A stretch of 13,824 nt of DNA, from assembly GCA_036386395.1 (NCBI GenBank), contig DASVVU010000182.1:1-13824 (forward strand), in the 5' to 3' direction. Origin of the DNA: JAJKJG01 sp036386395 (GTDB lineage Bacteria > Pseudomonadota > Alphaproteobacteria > Rhizobiales > Beijerinckiaceae). The position numbers were made by a program, and so were the translations under genes. Below are positions 4,857-11,952 of the stretch, piece by piece. Numbering within the stretch: position 1 is the first letter of the stretch; each line of letters opens with the position of its first letter. The notes beneath the pieces are model-generated. The model was given only the letters and a program-made list of their open reading frames with translations, was not told where the DNA came from and did no database searches.

Positions 4857-6449
4857 ATGCCCGACAGCCCCGTCTTTCCCGCTGCCGCCGTCGCGGCGCC
4901 TCATGGCCTCGCCGCCGAGACCGGCCGCGCCGTCCTGGCCGAGGGCGGCAACGCCATCGAGGCCATGGCCGCCATGGCGGCGACGATCGCGGTCGTCTAT
5001 CCGCACATGAATGCCGTCGGCGGCGACGCCTTCTGGCTCGTGCGCGAGCCCGGCGGGCGCGTGCGCGCCATCGAGGCCTGCGGCCCGGCGGGGGCGCTCG
5101 CCACGATCAAGCGCTACCGCGACAAGGGCTACGACGCGATTCCGGGGCGCGGGCCGGACGCCGCCGTGACCGTCGCCGGCACCGTCGGCGGCTGGCGCGT
5201 CGCCCTCGACTACGCCCGCTCGCTTGGCGGGCGGATGCCGCTCGAAACGCTCCTGGCCGATGCCATCCGCTTCGCCCGCGAGGGCTGCCCGGTCTCGCCG
5301 TCCGAGGCGAACGGCAAGCCCAACGAGCCCGAGGCATTACGCCAAGCGCCCGGCTTCGCCGAGACCTTTCTCACCGACAGCAAGACCCCGGCGGCGGGCG
5401 CGATCCGCAAGCTCCCGGCACTGGCCGAGACCCTGTCCCACCTCGCCTCGGCGGGGCTCGACGACTTCTACCGCGGCGACGTCGCCCGCGAGATCGCGGC
5501 CGACCTCGAACGCATCGACAGCCCCGTGACACGGGCGGACCTCGAGAAGTACCGGGCCAGGATGGTGGAGCCGCTCGCCGCACGCTTCCGGGATTTGACG
5601 CTCTATAATTTCCCGCCGCCGACCCAAGGACTCGCGGCGCTCCTCATCCTCGGCATCTACGAGCGCTTAGGGGTGCGCCGCACCGGCACGGTCGAGCACC
5701 ACCACGCCCTGGTCGAATCCGTGAAGCGTGCTTTTTCCATCCGTGACCGGGTCGTCACCGATCCCGAGCGCTTGCGTCACGACCCGGCGGCGTTCCTCAC
5801 CGCGGCCGTGTTCGAGCGCGAGGCCGCGAAGGTCGATATGCGCCGGGCCGCGCCGTTTCCGCTGCCGCGCTCTGAGGGCGACACGGTCTGGATGGGCGCG
5901 ATCGACCGCAACGGCCTCGCCGTGTCCTACATCCAGTCACTCTACTGGGAGTGGGGCTCGGGCTGCGTCCTGCCGCGGACCGGCATCCACTGGCAGAACC
6001 GGGGCGCCTCGTTCTCGCTCGACCCGAACGCCGTCAATCCCCTGGAGCCCGGCCGAAAGCCCTTCCACACGCTGATCCCGGCGCTCGCCGCCTTCGACGA
6101 CGGGCGGGTCATGGCCTACGGCTCCATGGGCGGCGACGGGCAGCCGCAGTTCCAGGGCCAGATTCTTTGCCGGTATCTCGACGGCATGGGCGTGGCGGAT
6201 GCGGTCGACGCCCCGCGCTGGCTCCTCGGGCGCACCTGGGGCCAGACCTCGACGACCCTCAAGATGGAGAGCCGCTTCGACGCGCAGATCCTGGAAGGGC
6301 TTGCCCGCATGGGCCACGAGGTCGAGGAGCTGGGCGTCCCCTACTCCGAGACCTGCGGCCACGCCGGCATGCTGGTGAAGCACCCCCGCGACGGCCGTGT
6401 CGAGGCGGCCCACGATCCGCGCTCCGACGGCGGGGCCGCGGGGCTTTGA
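4857..6449 (+). CDS. Gamma-glutamyltransferase family protein (cytoplasmic Ntn-hydrolase)
   Basis: The 530-residue protein belongs to the gamma-glutamyltransferase family, whose precursor cleaves itself before a threonine that becomes the catalytic N-terminal residue of the small subunit. The family start is present (AAPHGLAAETGRAVLAEGGNAIEA, about residues 13-36, a stretch quoted here in part), with GGDAFWLV at 55-62, PPPTQG at 253-258, the likely nucleophile T343 in SEGDTVWMGAID, NGLAVSY at 352-358 and GSMGGDGQPQ at 422-431. Classical enzymes have TTH at the cleavage site, so this belongs to the divergent YwrD-like branch and its substrate is uncertain. There is no signal peptide, so it should be cytoplasmic. 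The ATG lacks a clear ribosome site, but the family alignment begins there. It is convergent with the acyl-CoA synthetase gene, 27 bases apart. Confidence 0.87.
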   Translation: MPDSPVFPAAAVAAPHGLAAETGRAVLAEGGNAIEAMAAMAATIAVVYPHMNAVGGDAFWLVREPGGRVRAIEACGPAGALATIKRYRDKGYDAIPGRGPDAAVTVAGTVGGWRVALDYARSLGGRMPLETLLADAIRFAREGCPVSPSEANGKPNEPEALRQAPGFAETFLTDSKTPAAGAIRKLPALAETLSHLASAGLDDFYRGDVAREIAADLERIDSPVTRADLEKYRARMVEPLAARFRDLTLYNFPPPTQGLAALLILGIYERLGVRRTGTVEHHHALVESVKRAFSIRDRVVTDPERLRHDPAAFLTAAVFEREAAKVDMRRAAPFPLPRSEGDTVWMGAIDRNGLAVSYIQSLYWEWGSGCVLPRTGIHWQNRGASFSLDPNAVNPLEPGRKPFHTLIPALAAFDDGRVMAYGSMGGDGQPQFQGQILCRYLDGMGVADAVDAPRWLLGRTWGQTSTTLKMESRFDAQILEGLARMGHEVEELGVPYSETCGHAGMLVKHPRDGRVEAAHDPRSDGGAAGL

Positions 6450-6476
6450 ACCCGGCGGCTCCGGCCTGCAATCCCC

Positions 6477-8102
6477 TCAAATCTCCTTCGCCATCTCGCG
6501 CAGGCGGAACTTCTGCACCTTCCCGGTGCTCGTCTTCGGCAGCTCGATGAAGACGATGTGGCGCGGGACCTTGTAGCGGGCGAGCTTCTCGCGGCACCAG
6601 CCGATGAGCTCCTCGGCCGAGACCATCTCGGAGGGCTTGAGCTCGACGAAGGCGCAGGGGGTCTCGCCCCACTTGTCGTCGGGCTTGGCGACAACGGCCG
6701 CCGCCTGCACGGCCGGGTGCTTGTAGAGGGCGTCCTCGACCTCGATCGAGGAGATGTTCTCGCCCCCCGAGATGATGATGTCCTTCGAGCGGTCCTTGAG
6801 CTGCACGTAGCCGTCCGGGTGCTTGACGCCGAGGTCGCCGGAGTGGAACCAGCCGCCCGCGAAGGCGGCCGCCGAGGAGGCGGGGTTCTTCAAATAACCC
6901 TTCATCACCACGTTGCCGCGGAACATGACCTCGCCCATGGTCTCGCCGTCAGCCGGCACCGGCGCCATGGTCTCGGGGTCCATGACGTCGAGGGCCTCCA
7001 GCGTCACGTAGCGCACGCCCTGGCGGGCCTTCTTGGCCGCCGCCTTCGTGGTGTCGAGGGCGTTCCATTCCTCGTGCCAGTCGTTGATGACGGCAGGGCC
7101 GTAGGTCTCGGTCAGGCCGTAGAGGTGGGTGACGTTGAAGCCGGCCTTCTGCATCGCGCCGAGCACCGACTCCGGCGGCGGCGCGGCCGCGGTGAAGAAC
7201 TGCACCGTGTGGGGGAGCGGCCGCTTCTCGGCGTCCGGCGCGTTGAGGAGGAGCGACATCACGATCGGCGCGCCGCACAGGTGCGTGACCTTGTGCTCTG
7301 CAAGCGCCGCGTACATGGCGTCGGCGCGCACCCAGCGCAGGCAGACGTGCGTGCCAGCCCCGATCGAGATCGACCACGGGAAGCACCAGCCGTTGCAGTG
7401 GAACATCGGCAGCGTCCACAGGTACACCGGGTGCTTGCCCATGCCGCAGGTCACGACATTGCCGAGCGCCAGGAGGTAGGCGCCGCGGTGGTGGTAGACC
7501 ACGCCCTTGGGGTCGCCGGTGGTGCCCGAGGTGTAGTTGAGCGAGATCGCGTCCCACTCGTCGTCGGGCATTTTCCACGGGAAGTCGGGATCGCCCTGGC
7601 CGAGGAAGTCCTCGTACTCGATCTCGCCGAGGCGCTCGCCGGCGCCGGCGTACTCGGGGTCGTCGTAGTCGATGACGAGGGGCTTCTTCCCGGCCTGGGC
7701 CAGGGCGGCCTTGATGGTGGCGGAGAACTCGCGGTCCGTGATCAGCACCTTGGCTTCGCCGTGGTCGAGGGAGAAGGCGATGATCGCCGCGTCGAGGCGG
7801 GTGTTGAGGGTGTTGAGCACGGCGCCGGCCATCGGCACGCCGTAGTGGCACTCGATCATCGCCGGCGTGTTCGCCATCATGACCGCGACCGTGTCGCCCT
7901 TGCCGATGCCGCGCTTGGCGAGGGCCGAGGCGAGGCGGCGGGAGCGGGCGTAGAGGTCGCGGTAGCTGCGCCGCAGAGGGCCATGAATGACGGCGGTCCG
8001 ATCCGGGAAGACGGCGGCCGAGCGCTCGAGGAAGGTCAGCGGCGTCAGCGGCTGGAAGTTCGCCGGGTTCCGGTCGAGGTCGCGATCGTAAGCTGTCGGC
8101 AT
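6477..8102 (-). CDS. AMP-forming acyl-CoA synthetase (AlkK/DmdB-like)
   Basis: The 541-residue enzyme activates a carboxylic acid with ATP and CoA through an acyl-adenylate. The family motifs are complete: the P-loop YTSGTTGDPKG at 190-200, the MFHCNGW segment at 233-239, YGLTET at 328-333, GWFHSGDLG at 417-425, the hinge region DRSKDIIISGGENI at 437-450, and the catalytic lysine K528 in TSTGKVQK. The FHCNGW signature and length resemble medium-chain synthetases of the AlkK type and methylmercaptopropionate-CoA ligase (DmdB); sequence alone does not settle the substrate. The frame is open further upstream, but the ATG at 8102 matches the family start; its ribosome site is weak. It follows the phosphodiesterase gene by 64 bases in the same direction and may share its transcript. 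Confidence 0.92.
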   Translation of the reverse strand: MPTAYDRDLDRNPANFQPLTPLTFLERSAAVFPDRTAVIHGPLRRSYRDLYARSRRLASALAKRGIGKGDTVAVMMANTPAMIECHYGVPMAGAVLNTLNTRLDAAIIAFSLDHGEAKVLITDREFSATIKAALAQAGKKPLVIDYDDPEYAGAGERLGEIEYEDFLGQGDPDFPWKMPDDEWDAISLNYTSGTTGDPKGVVYHHRGAYLLALGNVVTCGMGKHPVYLWTLPMFHCNGWCFPWSISIGAGTHVCLRWVRADAMYAALAEHKVTHLCGAPIVMSLLLNAPDAEKRPLPHTVQFFTAAAPPPESVLGAMQKAGFNVTHLYGLTETYGPAVINDWHEEWNALDTTKAAAKKARQGVRYVTLEALDVMDPETMAPVPADGETMGEVMFRGNVVMKGYLKNPASSAAAFAGGWFHSGDLGVKHPDGYVQLKDRSKDIIISGGENISSIEVEDALYKHPAVQAAAVVAKPDDKWGETPCAFVELKPSEMVSAEELIGWCREKLARYKVPRHIVFIELPKTSTGKVQKFRLREMAKEI

Positions 8103-8166
8103 GGCAGGCCCCGGGGAGCGTTCTCGCGGAGCGTAGCGGCCTGCCGGGGGGACGATCAACCGGCGC

Positions 8167-9135
8167 CTAGCGCGCCGGAACCGGCGGCGGCAGCGGGATC
8201 CCCTTGGCAGCGAGCGCGGCGCGGGCGCGGTCGGGGTAGTCGGTGATGAGGCCGTCGACGCCCCAGTCGACGAGCCGGGCCATGTCCTCGGGGGTGTTGA
8301 CCGTCCAGGGCAGGACCTGGAGGCCGAGCTCCTTCGCGCGCGCAAGCCGCTCCTCGGTGAGGTCGCGGAAGGACGGCGACCAGATCTGGCAGCCGGCCGC
8401 CTTCACCAGGGCCGGCACCGAGCCGTAAGCGTCGATGTCGAGGCCGGCGGTCCAGGGGGAGGGGCCGTCGATGCCGCGCTGCATGGTGTCGAAGTGGCCC
8501 TCGCTCGTCAGGCACGAGCGGGCAAGCTCCGGCGCGATGCCGGCGAGGATGCGCAGCGTCCGCCAATCGAAGCTCTGCACCGTGACGCGCGCCTCCATGT
8601 CGGCGGCGCGCACCGTCTCGGCGACGGCGCGGGCGAACGCCTCGGGCTCCGGCGTGTCGTGGCTGCCGGGCGCAAGCTTGGTCTCGATGTTGAAGCGCAC
8701 GTGGTCGGCGCCCGCGCGGCGCGCAAGCTCAAACACTTCGGCAAGCGTGGGGATGCTGGCGCCGTCCGCCGGCTGCTGGGCGGGCAGGCGGCGGGCATAA
8801 GGCGTGCGGAGCTTCAGGCGCCCGACGTCGTAGCGGCGCACCTCCTCCAGGGTGAGGGAATGGATCGCCGGCCCGACCTCGGTCAGGAACTGGCCGTCCG
8901 GCCCCCGCGTGGTGTCCGGGTTGAGCCGGGCGTCGTGGTGCACCACGACGACGCCGTCCTTGGTGAGACCGAGGTCGAGCTCCAGCGTCGTGACGCCGAT
9001 CTCCAGGGCCTTGGCGAAGCCCGGCAGGGTGTTCTCGGGGGCGAGCCCGCGGGCGCCGCGGTGGCCCTCGAGGTCGAAGGCCACCGCCGGCGACACGAGA
9101 AGCCCGATCAGGAGCGCGCGCCAGACGACGCCCAT
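8167..9135 (-). CDS. Secreted glycerophosphodiester phosphodiesterase
   Basis: The 322-residue protein hydrolyses glycerophosphodiesters to glycerol 3-phosphate and an alcohol. Residues 1-19 form a signal peptide ending in AVA, so it should act in the periplasm. The catalytic TIM-barrel motifs follow at once: H25-R26 in EGHRGARGLAPENT with E34, E52 and D54 in ELDLGLTKDG, and H67 in VVHHD; the C-terminal WTVNTPEDM and DGLITDYP segments complete the family pattern. The ATG has GAGGG five bases upstream. It lies 93 bases downstream of the opgD-like gene on the same strand and 64 bases upstream of the acyl-CoA synthetase gene. Placement next to a glucan gene raises the possibility that it recycles phosphoglycerol groups in the periplasm, but this is inference. 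Confidence 0.92.
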   Translation of the reverse strand: MGVVWRALLIGLLVSPAVAFDLEGHRGARGLAPENTLPGFAKALEIGVTTLELDLGLTKDGVVVVHHDARLNPDTTRGPDGQFLTEVGPAIHSLTLEEVRRYDVGRLKLRTPYARRLPAQQPADGASIPTLAEVFELARRAGADHVRFNIETKLAPGSHDTPEPEAFARAVAETVRAADMEARVTVQSFDWRTLRILAGIAPELARSCLTSEGHFDTMQRGIDGPSPWTAGLDIDAYGSVPALVKAAGCQIWSPSFRDLTEERLARAKELGLQVLPWTVNTPEDMARLVDWGVDGLITDYPDRARAALAAKGIPLPPPVPAR

Positions 9136-9228
9136 CCAAACCCTCGAAGATCAGTGGAGGCCCCGCCCAGCCGTCCCGCGGAGCTTCCCCCGGCGCGCGC
9201 GCGGAGTCCAGAGGCGGCGGGCGGGCGC

Positions 9229-10800
9229 TCAGACCGTTGGGTGGTATTGGTAAAGCCAGGTCTCGGAGAGGACCTCGCCGCGGCTGCGGAGATAGCAGCG
9301 CAGCTCGACCGGGTCGGCGCCGGCGGCGGCAAGATCGAACTCGGCCCGCCAGTGGCCGGGCACATCGTTCGGCACCGCCTCGGCGCGCACGTTCGAGAAG
9401 GCCCCGCGCGACGCCCACGGCACGGGCTCGGGCAGGACGCCTTTCGGCAGGCGGGCCAGGGGCTCGCCCTTGAACTCGACGATGAATTTCCGCACGCCCT
9501 TCGGGCGGGCGGTGCCGGCCTGGCCGCCGTTGCCGAGGCGGGTCGCGACGCAGCGGGCGAGCGCCGGCGGATAGGGCTCGTCCGCGACCCAGTGCAGGCG
9601 GTAGCGGAATTCTTGGGACGTGCCGGCCCGGGCCGGCTCCGCTGGTACCCACATGGCCACGACGTTGTCGTGGATCTCGTCGTCGGTCGGCAGCTCCACG
9701 AGCTGCACGGCGCCGCGGCCCCAATCGTTCAGCGGCTCGACCCAGAGCGAGGGGCGGCGGTCGTAGTAGACGCCGTCGAGATAGTGGTCGAAGGTCCGGT
9801 CGCGCTGCATCAGCCCGAAGCCGCGGGGGCGCTCGTCGGCGAACGACGAGGCCACGATCCGGGGCGGGTTGTTGAGCGGGCGCCAGATGCGCTCGCCGGC
9901 GCCGGTCCAGAGCGCGAGGCCATCGGAATCGTGGATCTCGGGGCGCCAGTCGACCGCCATCGGTTTCGCGGTCTCGGAGTACCAGTACATGGAGGTGAGC
10001 GGCGCGATGCCGAGGCGCTCCACGTTCTGCCTGAGATAGAGCGCCTTCTCGACGTCCATCACGACCGCCTTGCCCCGGCGCATGATGAAGCGGAGCGCGC
10101 CGGAAATGCTCGATCCGTCGAGAAGGGCGAGGACCGTGACAATGTCCGATCCGGCGGCGGGCGTCTCGAACCAGACGTGGGTGAAGCTCGGGAACTCCTC
10201 GTTCCTGCCGAACACCGCCGTGTCGACGGCGACGCCGCGGGCCGAGAGGCCGTACTGGAAAAGCTCGCCGATGGCGCGGAAGTAGGAGGCGCCGAGGAAG
10301 GCCACCCAATCGTTCTTGCGCCAATCCAGGGCGCCGCCCCGCGCCTCCTGGAAGCGGAAGCCGGCGAAGCCCGAGTTCGGCGGCAGCCGATGCGCCGGCG
10401 AATCCGCCGGCATGTCGAAGTAGTCATTGTCGTAAAGGATCTCGCGCGCCTGCCCGTTCTCGACCACGTGCATGCGCACCGACGACTGGAAGTAGCGCCC
10501 CATGTGGAAGAACGTGACCGGGAACTCGCTCGGGCCGTCCGCCCAGAGCGCGAGGTCGGTGCGGAACCTGATCTTGCCGTGGGCGTCGTAGTCGATCTCG
10601 TGCAGCACCTCGGGGGCTGGGCGGGGCGGCGGCTCGTAGGGCGAGCGCGCCATCGCTTGCGCGCGCCGCTTCAGGGCCTCGAACGAGAACGGGACCGCCG
10701 GCCCGAAGCGCAGCGCGTTGAGCGCCCGGGCCGGAAGCGGGCCGTTCAAGGCGGCGAACGCCCCGAGGGCGCCGGCGAGGAAGGTGCGACGGTCGATCAT
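9229..10800 (-). CDS. opgD: Periplasmic glucan biosynthesis protein, OpgD/OpgG (MdoD/MdoG) family
   Basis: The 523-residue protein matches the MdoG/MdoD family, periplasmic proteins needed to make osmoregulated periplasmic glucans. The N terminus MIDRRTFLAGALGAF with a hydrophobic stretch and ARA near residue 26 looks like a Tat signal peptide (RRTFL). OpgD is the Tat-exported member, which is why I prefer it to OpgG. Family segments include FEALKRRAQAMA, EIDYDAHGKIRFR, VTFFHMGRYF, PNSGFAGFRF, FLGASYFRAIG, TSMYWYSE, RPEIHDSDGLALW, FGLMQRDRTFDHYLD and RPSLWVEPLNDWG. Length is normal. No ribosome site is visible before the ATG, but the Tat motif fixes the start. The upstream gene is divergent; two same-strand genes follow. 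OpgG remains possible, and the glucan type cannot be told. Confidence 0.88.
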   Translation of the reverse strand: MIDRRTFLAGALGAFAALNGPLPARALNALRFGPAVPFSFEALKRRAQAMARSPYEPPPRPAPEVLHEIDYDAHGKIRFRTDLALWADGPSEFPVTFFHMGRYFQSSVRMHVVENGQAREILYDNDYFDMPADSPAHRLPPNSGFAGFRFQEARGGALDWRKNDWVAFLGASYFRAIGELFQYGLSARGVAVDTAVFGRNEEFPSFTHVWFETPAAGSDIVTVLALLDGSSISGALRFIMRRGKAVVMDVEKALYLRQNVERLGIAPLTSMYWYSETAKPMAVDWRPEIHDSDGLALWTGAGERIWRPLNNPPRIVASSFADERPRGFGLMQRDRTFDHYLDGVYYDRRPSLWVEPLNDWGRGAVQLVELPTDDEIHDNVVAMWVPAEPARAGTSQEFRYRLHWVADEPYPPALARCVATRLGNGGQAGTARPKGVRKFIVEFKGEPLARLPKGVLPEPVPWASRGAFSNVRAEAVPNDVPGHWRAEFDLAAAGADPVELRCYLRSRGEVLSETWLYQYHPTV

Positions 10801-10826
10801 CGTGGAGAGGGTTGCGGCGGGCCTTG

Positions 10827-10855
10827 CAGGTAGGAGACCGCCACCGGTCCGTCAA
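10827..10855 (-). promoter_or_regulatory. Possible promoter of the opgD-like gene
   Basis: On the minus strand TTGACG (10850-10855) is followed after 17 bases by TACCTG (10827-10832), about 27 bases before the ATG. The -35 box is good but the -10 match is poor, so this is only a candidate. A start here would give a short leader, in keeping with the lack of a ribosome site. Confidence 0.3.
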
Positions 10856-10977
10856 TTGCGCCGGAGCGGCGATGGCGGCCATGTGCGCCGGGTCACGGAC
10901 GGCGGTGGCCCGAGCGGGCACTCTCGCGCGATCCGGACGGCCCCGGCTGGCCGTCGACCGCTTCAAGGAGAACCGTC

Positions 10978-11268
10978 ATGTCGAGGACCACGAAGACCGC
11001 CGCCATCCTCTTCGGGCTCGGCGCTTGCCTCATGCTCAGCGCCGGAGCGGAAGCCCGCGGCGGGCGCGGCGGCAGCACCGGCGAGGGTGATTTCGCGCTC
11101 CGCGCCGAGCTCCAGAACCCGGGCTTCGTCGAGCCCGGCAGCCCCTACGGCTACAACCGCTCCTATTCCCGCGGCCCCGCCTATCCCTACCCCTTCCCGC
11201 TCCGGGCGCACCGCTACTACCGCACCTACGGCGAGGCGCCGTACCTGTACGACTATCAGGGCTGGTGA
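10978..11268 (+). CDS. Small secreted tyrosine-rich protein, function unknown
   Basis: The 96-residue product begins with a typical signal peptide (positive MSRTTK, hydrophobic core AAILFGLGACLMLSAG, cleavage near AEA at about residue 26). The mature part is Gly/Arg-rich at first (RGGRGGS), then strongly enriched in tyrosine and proline: 11 of the last 43 residues are Tyr, in units such as PYGYN, YPYPFP, YYRTY and YLYDYQGW. No cysteine remains after processing. Low-complexity exported proteins like this are often annotated only as hypothetical in Rhizobiales. The start is well supported by AAGGAG (10965-10970) seven bases before the ATG. It is divergent from the opgD-like gene, and its last 13 bases overlap the end of the convergent gene at 11256-11507. 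Confidence 0.78.
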   Translation: MSRTTKTAAILFGLGACLMLSAGAEARGGRGGSTGEGDFALRAELQNPGFVEPGSPYGYNRSYSRGPAYPYPFPLRAHRYYRTYGEAPYLYDYQGW

Positions 11269-11507
11269 CAGAACCTCTCTCCCTCCGGACTGGAGAGGCG
11301 GGATATCGGACGCTTCCTGAAGTAGATCTCGGCGAGCTTGGCGCGGGCGTCGAGGACCGGCGTCGCATGGCGCTCGCGCTTGAGCGCGTCGATCTCGCCG
11401 ACCACGGAGGCGATGCGCCTCAGGATATCTCCGGCGTCGGATGCGCCGGCGGCCTCCCGCCCCACGGTCTCGAAGCCGCGCGCCGCCGCTGCCTGTCCGC
11501 GAATCAT
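11256..11507 (-). CDS. Small helical protein, function unknown
   Basis: An 83-residue protein of no family I recognise. Residues about 27-66 (ILRRIASVVGEIDALKRERH, then DARAKLAEIYFRK) form an amphipathic, charged helical region that could dimerise. There is no signal peptide or membrane span. Codons in this stretch end almost always in G or C, as in neighbouring genes, whereas the first and last 10-15 codons are less biased. The ATG has an AGAGGGGG stretch (11514-11521) six bases upstream. The 3' end overlaps the convergent Tyr-rich protein gene by 13 bases. The start region is divergent from the small membrane protein gene, with a 142-base gap holding a CtrA-like box. I am fairly but not fully sure it is real. 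Confidence 0.6.
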   Translation of the reverse strand: MIRGQAAAARGFETVGREAAGASDAGDILRRIASVVGEIDALKRERHATPVLDARAKLAEIYFRKRPISRLSSPEGERFCHQP

Positions 11508-11593
11508 CGCCCGCCCCCTCTGGCATGTTCGTTGCGTGCCTACTCACAGGAAAATGCGGCGGCGGCGCGGCCCGAGCTGGGCAATTCCTCGGT

Positions 11594-11612
11594 TTTAATG
11601 TTTGTTAACCAT
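11594..11612 (+). promoter_or_regulatory. CtrA-like box (TTTA-N7-TTAACCAT)
   Basis: TTAACCAT (11605-11612) matches the known half-site of the alphaproteobacterial master regulator CtrA, and TTTA lies seven bases before it, one mismatch from the TTAA-N7-TTAA consensus. The site lies in an AT-rich island of about 30 bases in otherwise very GC-rich DNA, between divergent genes, 37 bases upstream of the GTG of the membrane protein gene. Binding is inferred only. Confidence 0.45.
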
Positions 11613-11649
11613 AACGGACCGACGCTGGAGCGACCCTGGGGCAGAGAGC

Positions 11650-11856
11650 GTGAACGACTTCGTCGCCCTCCTGATCGCCGTTGCGGCGTTCCTCCTCGCC
11701 ATGATGGTGGGGCAGGGCCTCATCGTCCTCCTGCACGGCGCCCTCGACTACAGCGACACCGTCATCGCGTTCGGGCCGATCCTGCGCCTTTCCGTCAGCG
11801 CCGCCATCGCCTTCGCCCTCTACCGCAGGCTCTACCGGGGCACCCCGGCCCAATAA
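11650..11856 (+). CDS. Small two-helix membrane protein, function unknown
   Basis: The 68-residue product starts at GTG (MNDFVALLIAVAAF) and is mostly membrane: a first hydrophobic helix at about residues 4-28 and a second at about 37-58, joined by the short polar turn DYSDT and ending in the basic tail YRRLYRGTPAQ. I recognise no family. The frame is open to a TTG at 11602, but the codons between (TTA, ATA, CGA) are untypical and run through the CtrA-like box, so the GTG, preceded by a weak AGAGAG, is preferred. The TIGR02302-family gene begins 96 bases later in the same direction. Cell-cycle control is possible if the upstream box is functional. Confidence 0.72.
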   Translation: MNDFVALLIAVAAFLLAMMVGQGLIVLLHGALDYSDTVIAFGPILRLSVSAAIAFALYRRLYRGTPAQ

Positions 11857-11952
11857 GTCGCGCCCGCGGGGCTGGCCACGTCGCGTAAGCGTGTTTAGCT
11901 TGGAACGAACCCGGGGGGCGGGACGCGCGTTGGCGCGCATGGAGACTTGGGC

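Noticed and set aside
8494..10833. A 779-codon open frame on the plus strand
   Set aside because: It lies antisense to the phosphodiesterase and opgD-like genes, its translation is rich in Arg, Ala, Gly and His with no recognisable domain, and such long antisense frames are expected in DNA with strong third-position GC bias.
11902..11931. GGAAC and CGTT elements upstream of the TIGR02302 gene, resembling an EcfG general-stress promoter
   Set aside because: The spacing is 21 bases, several more than the 16-17 usual for that sigma factor.
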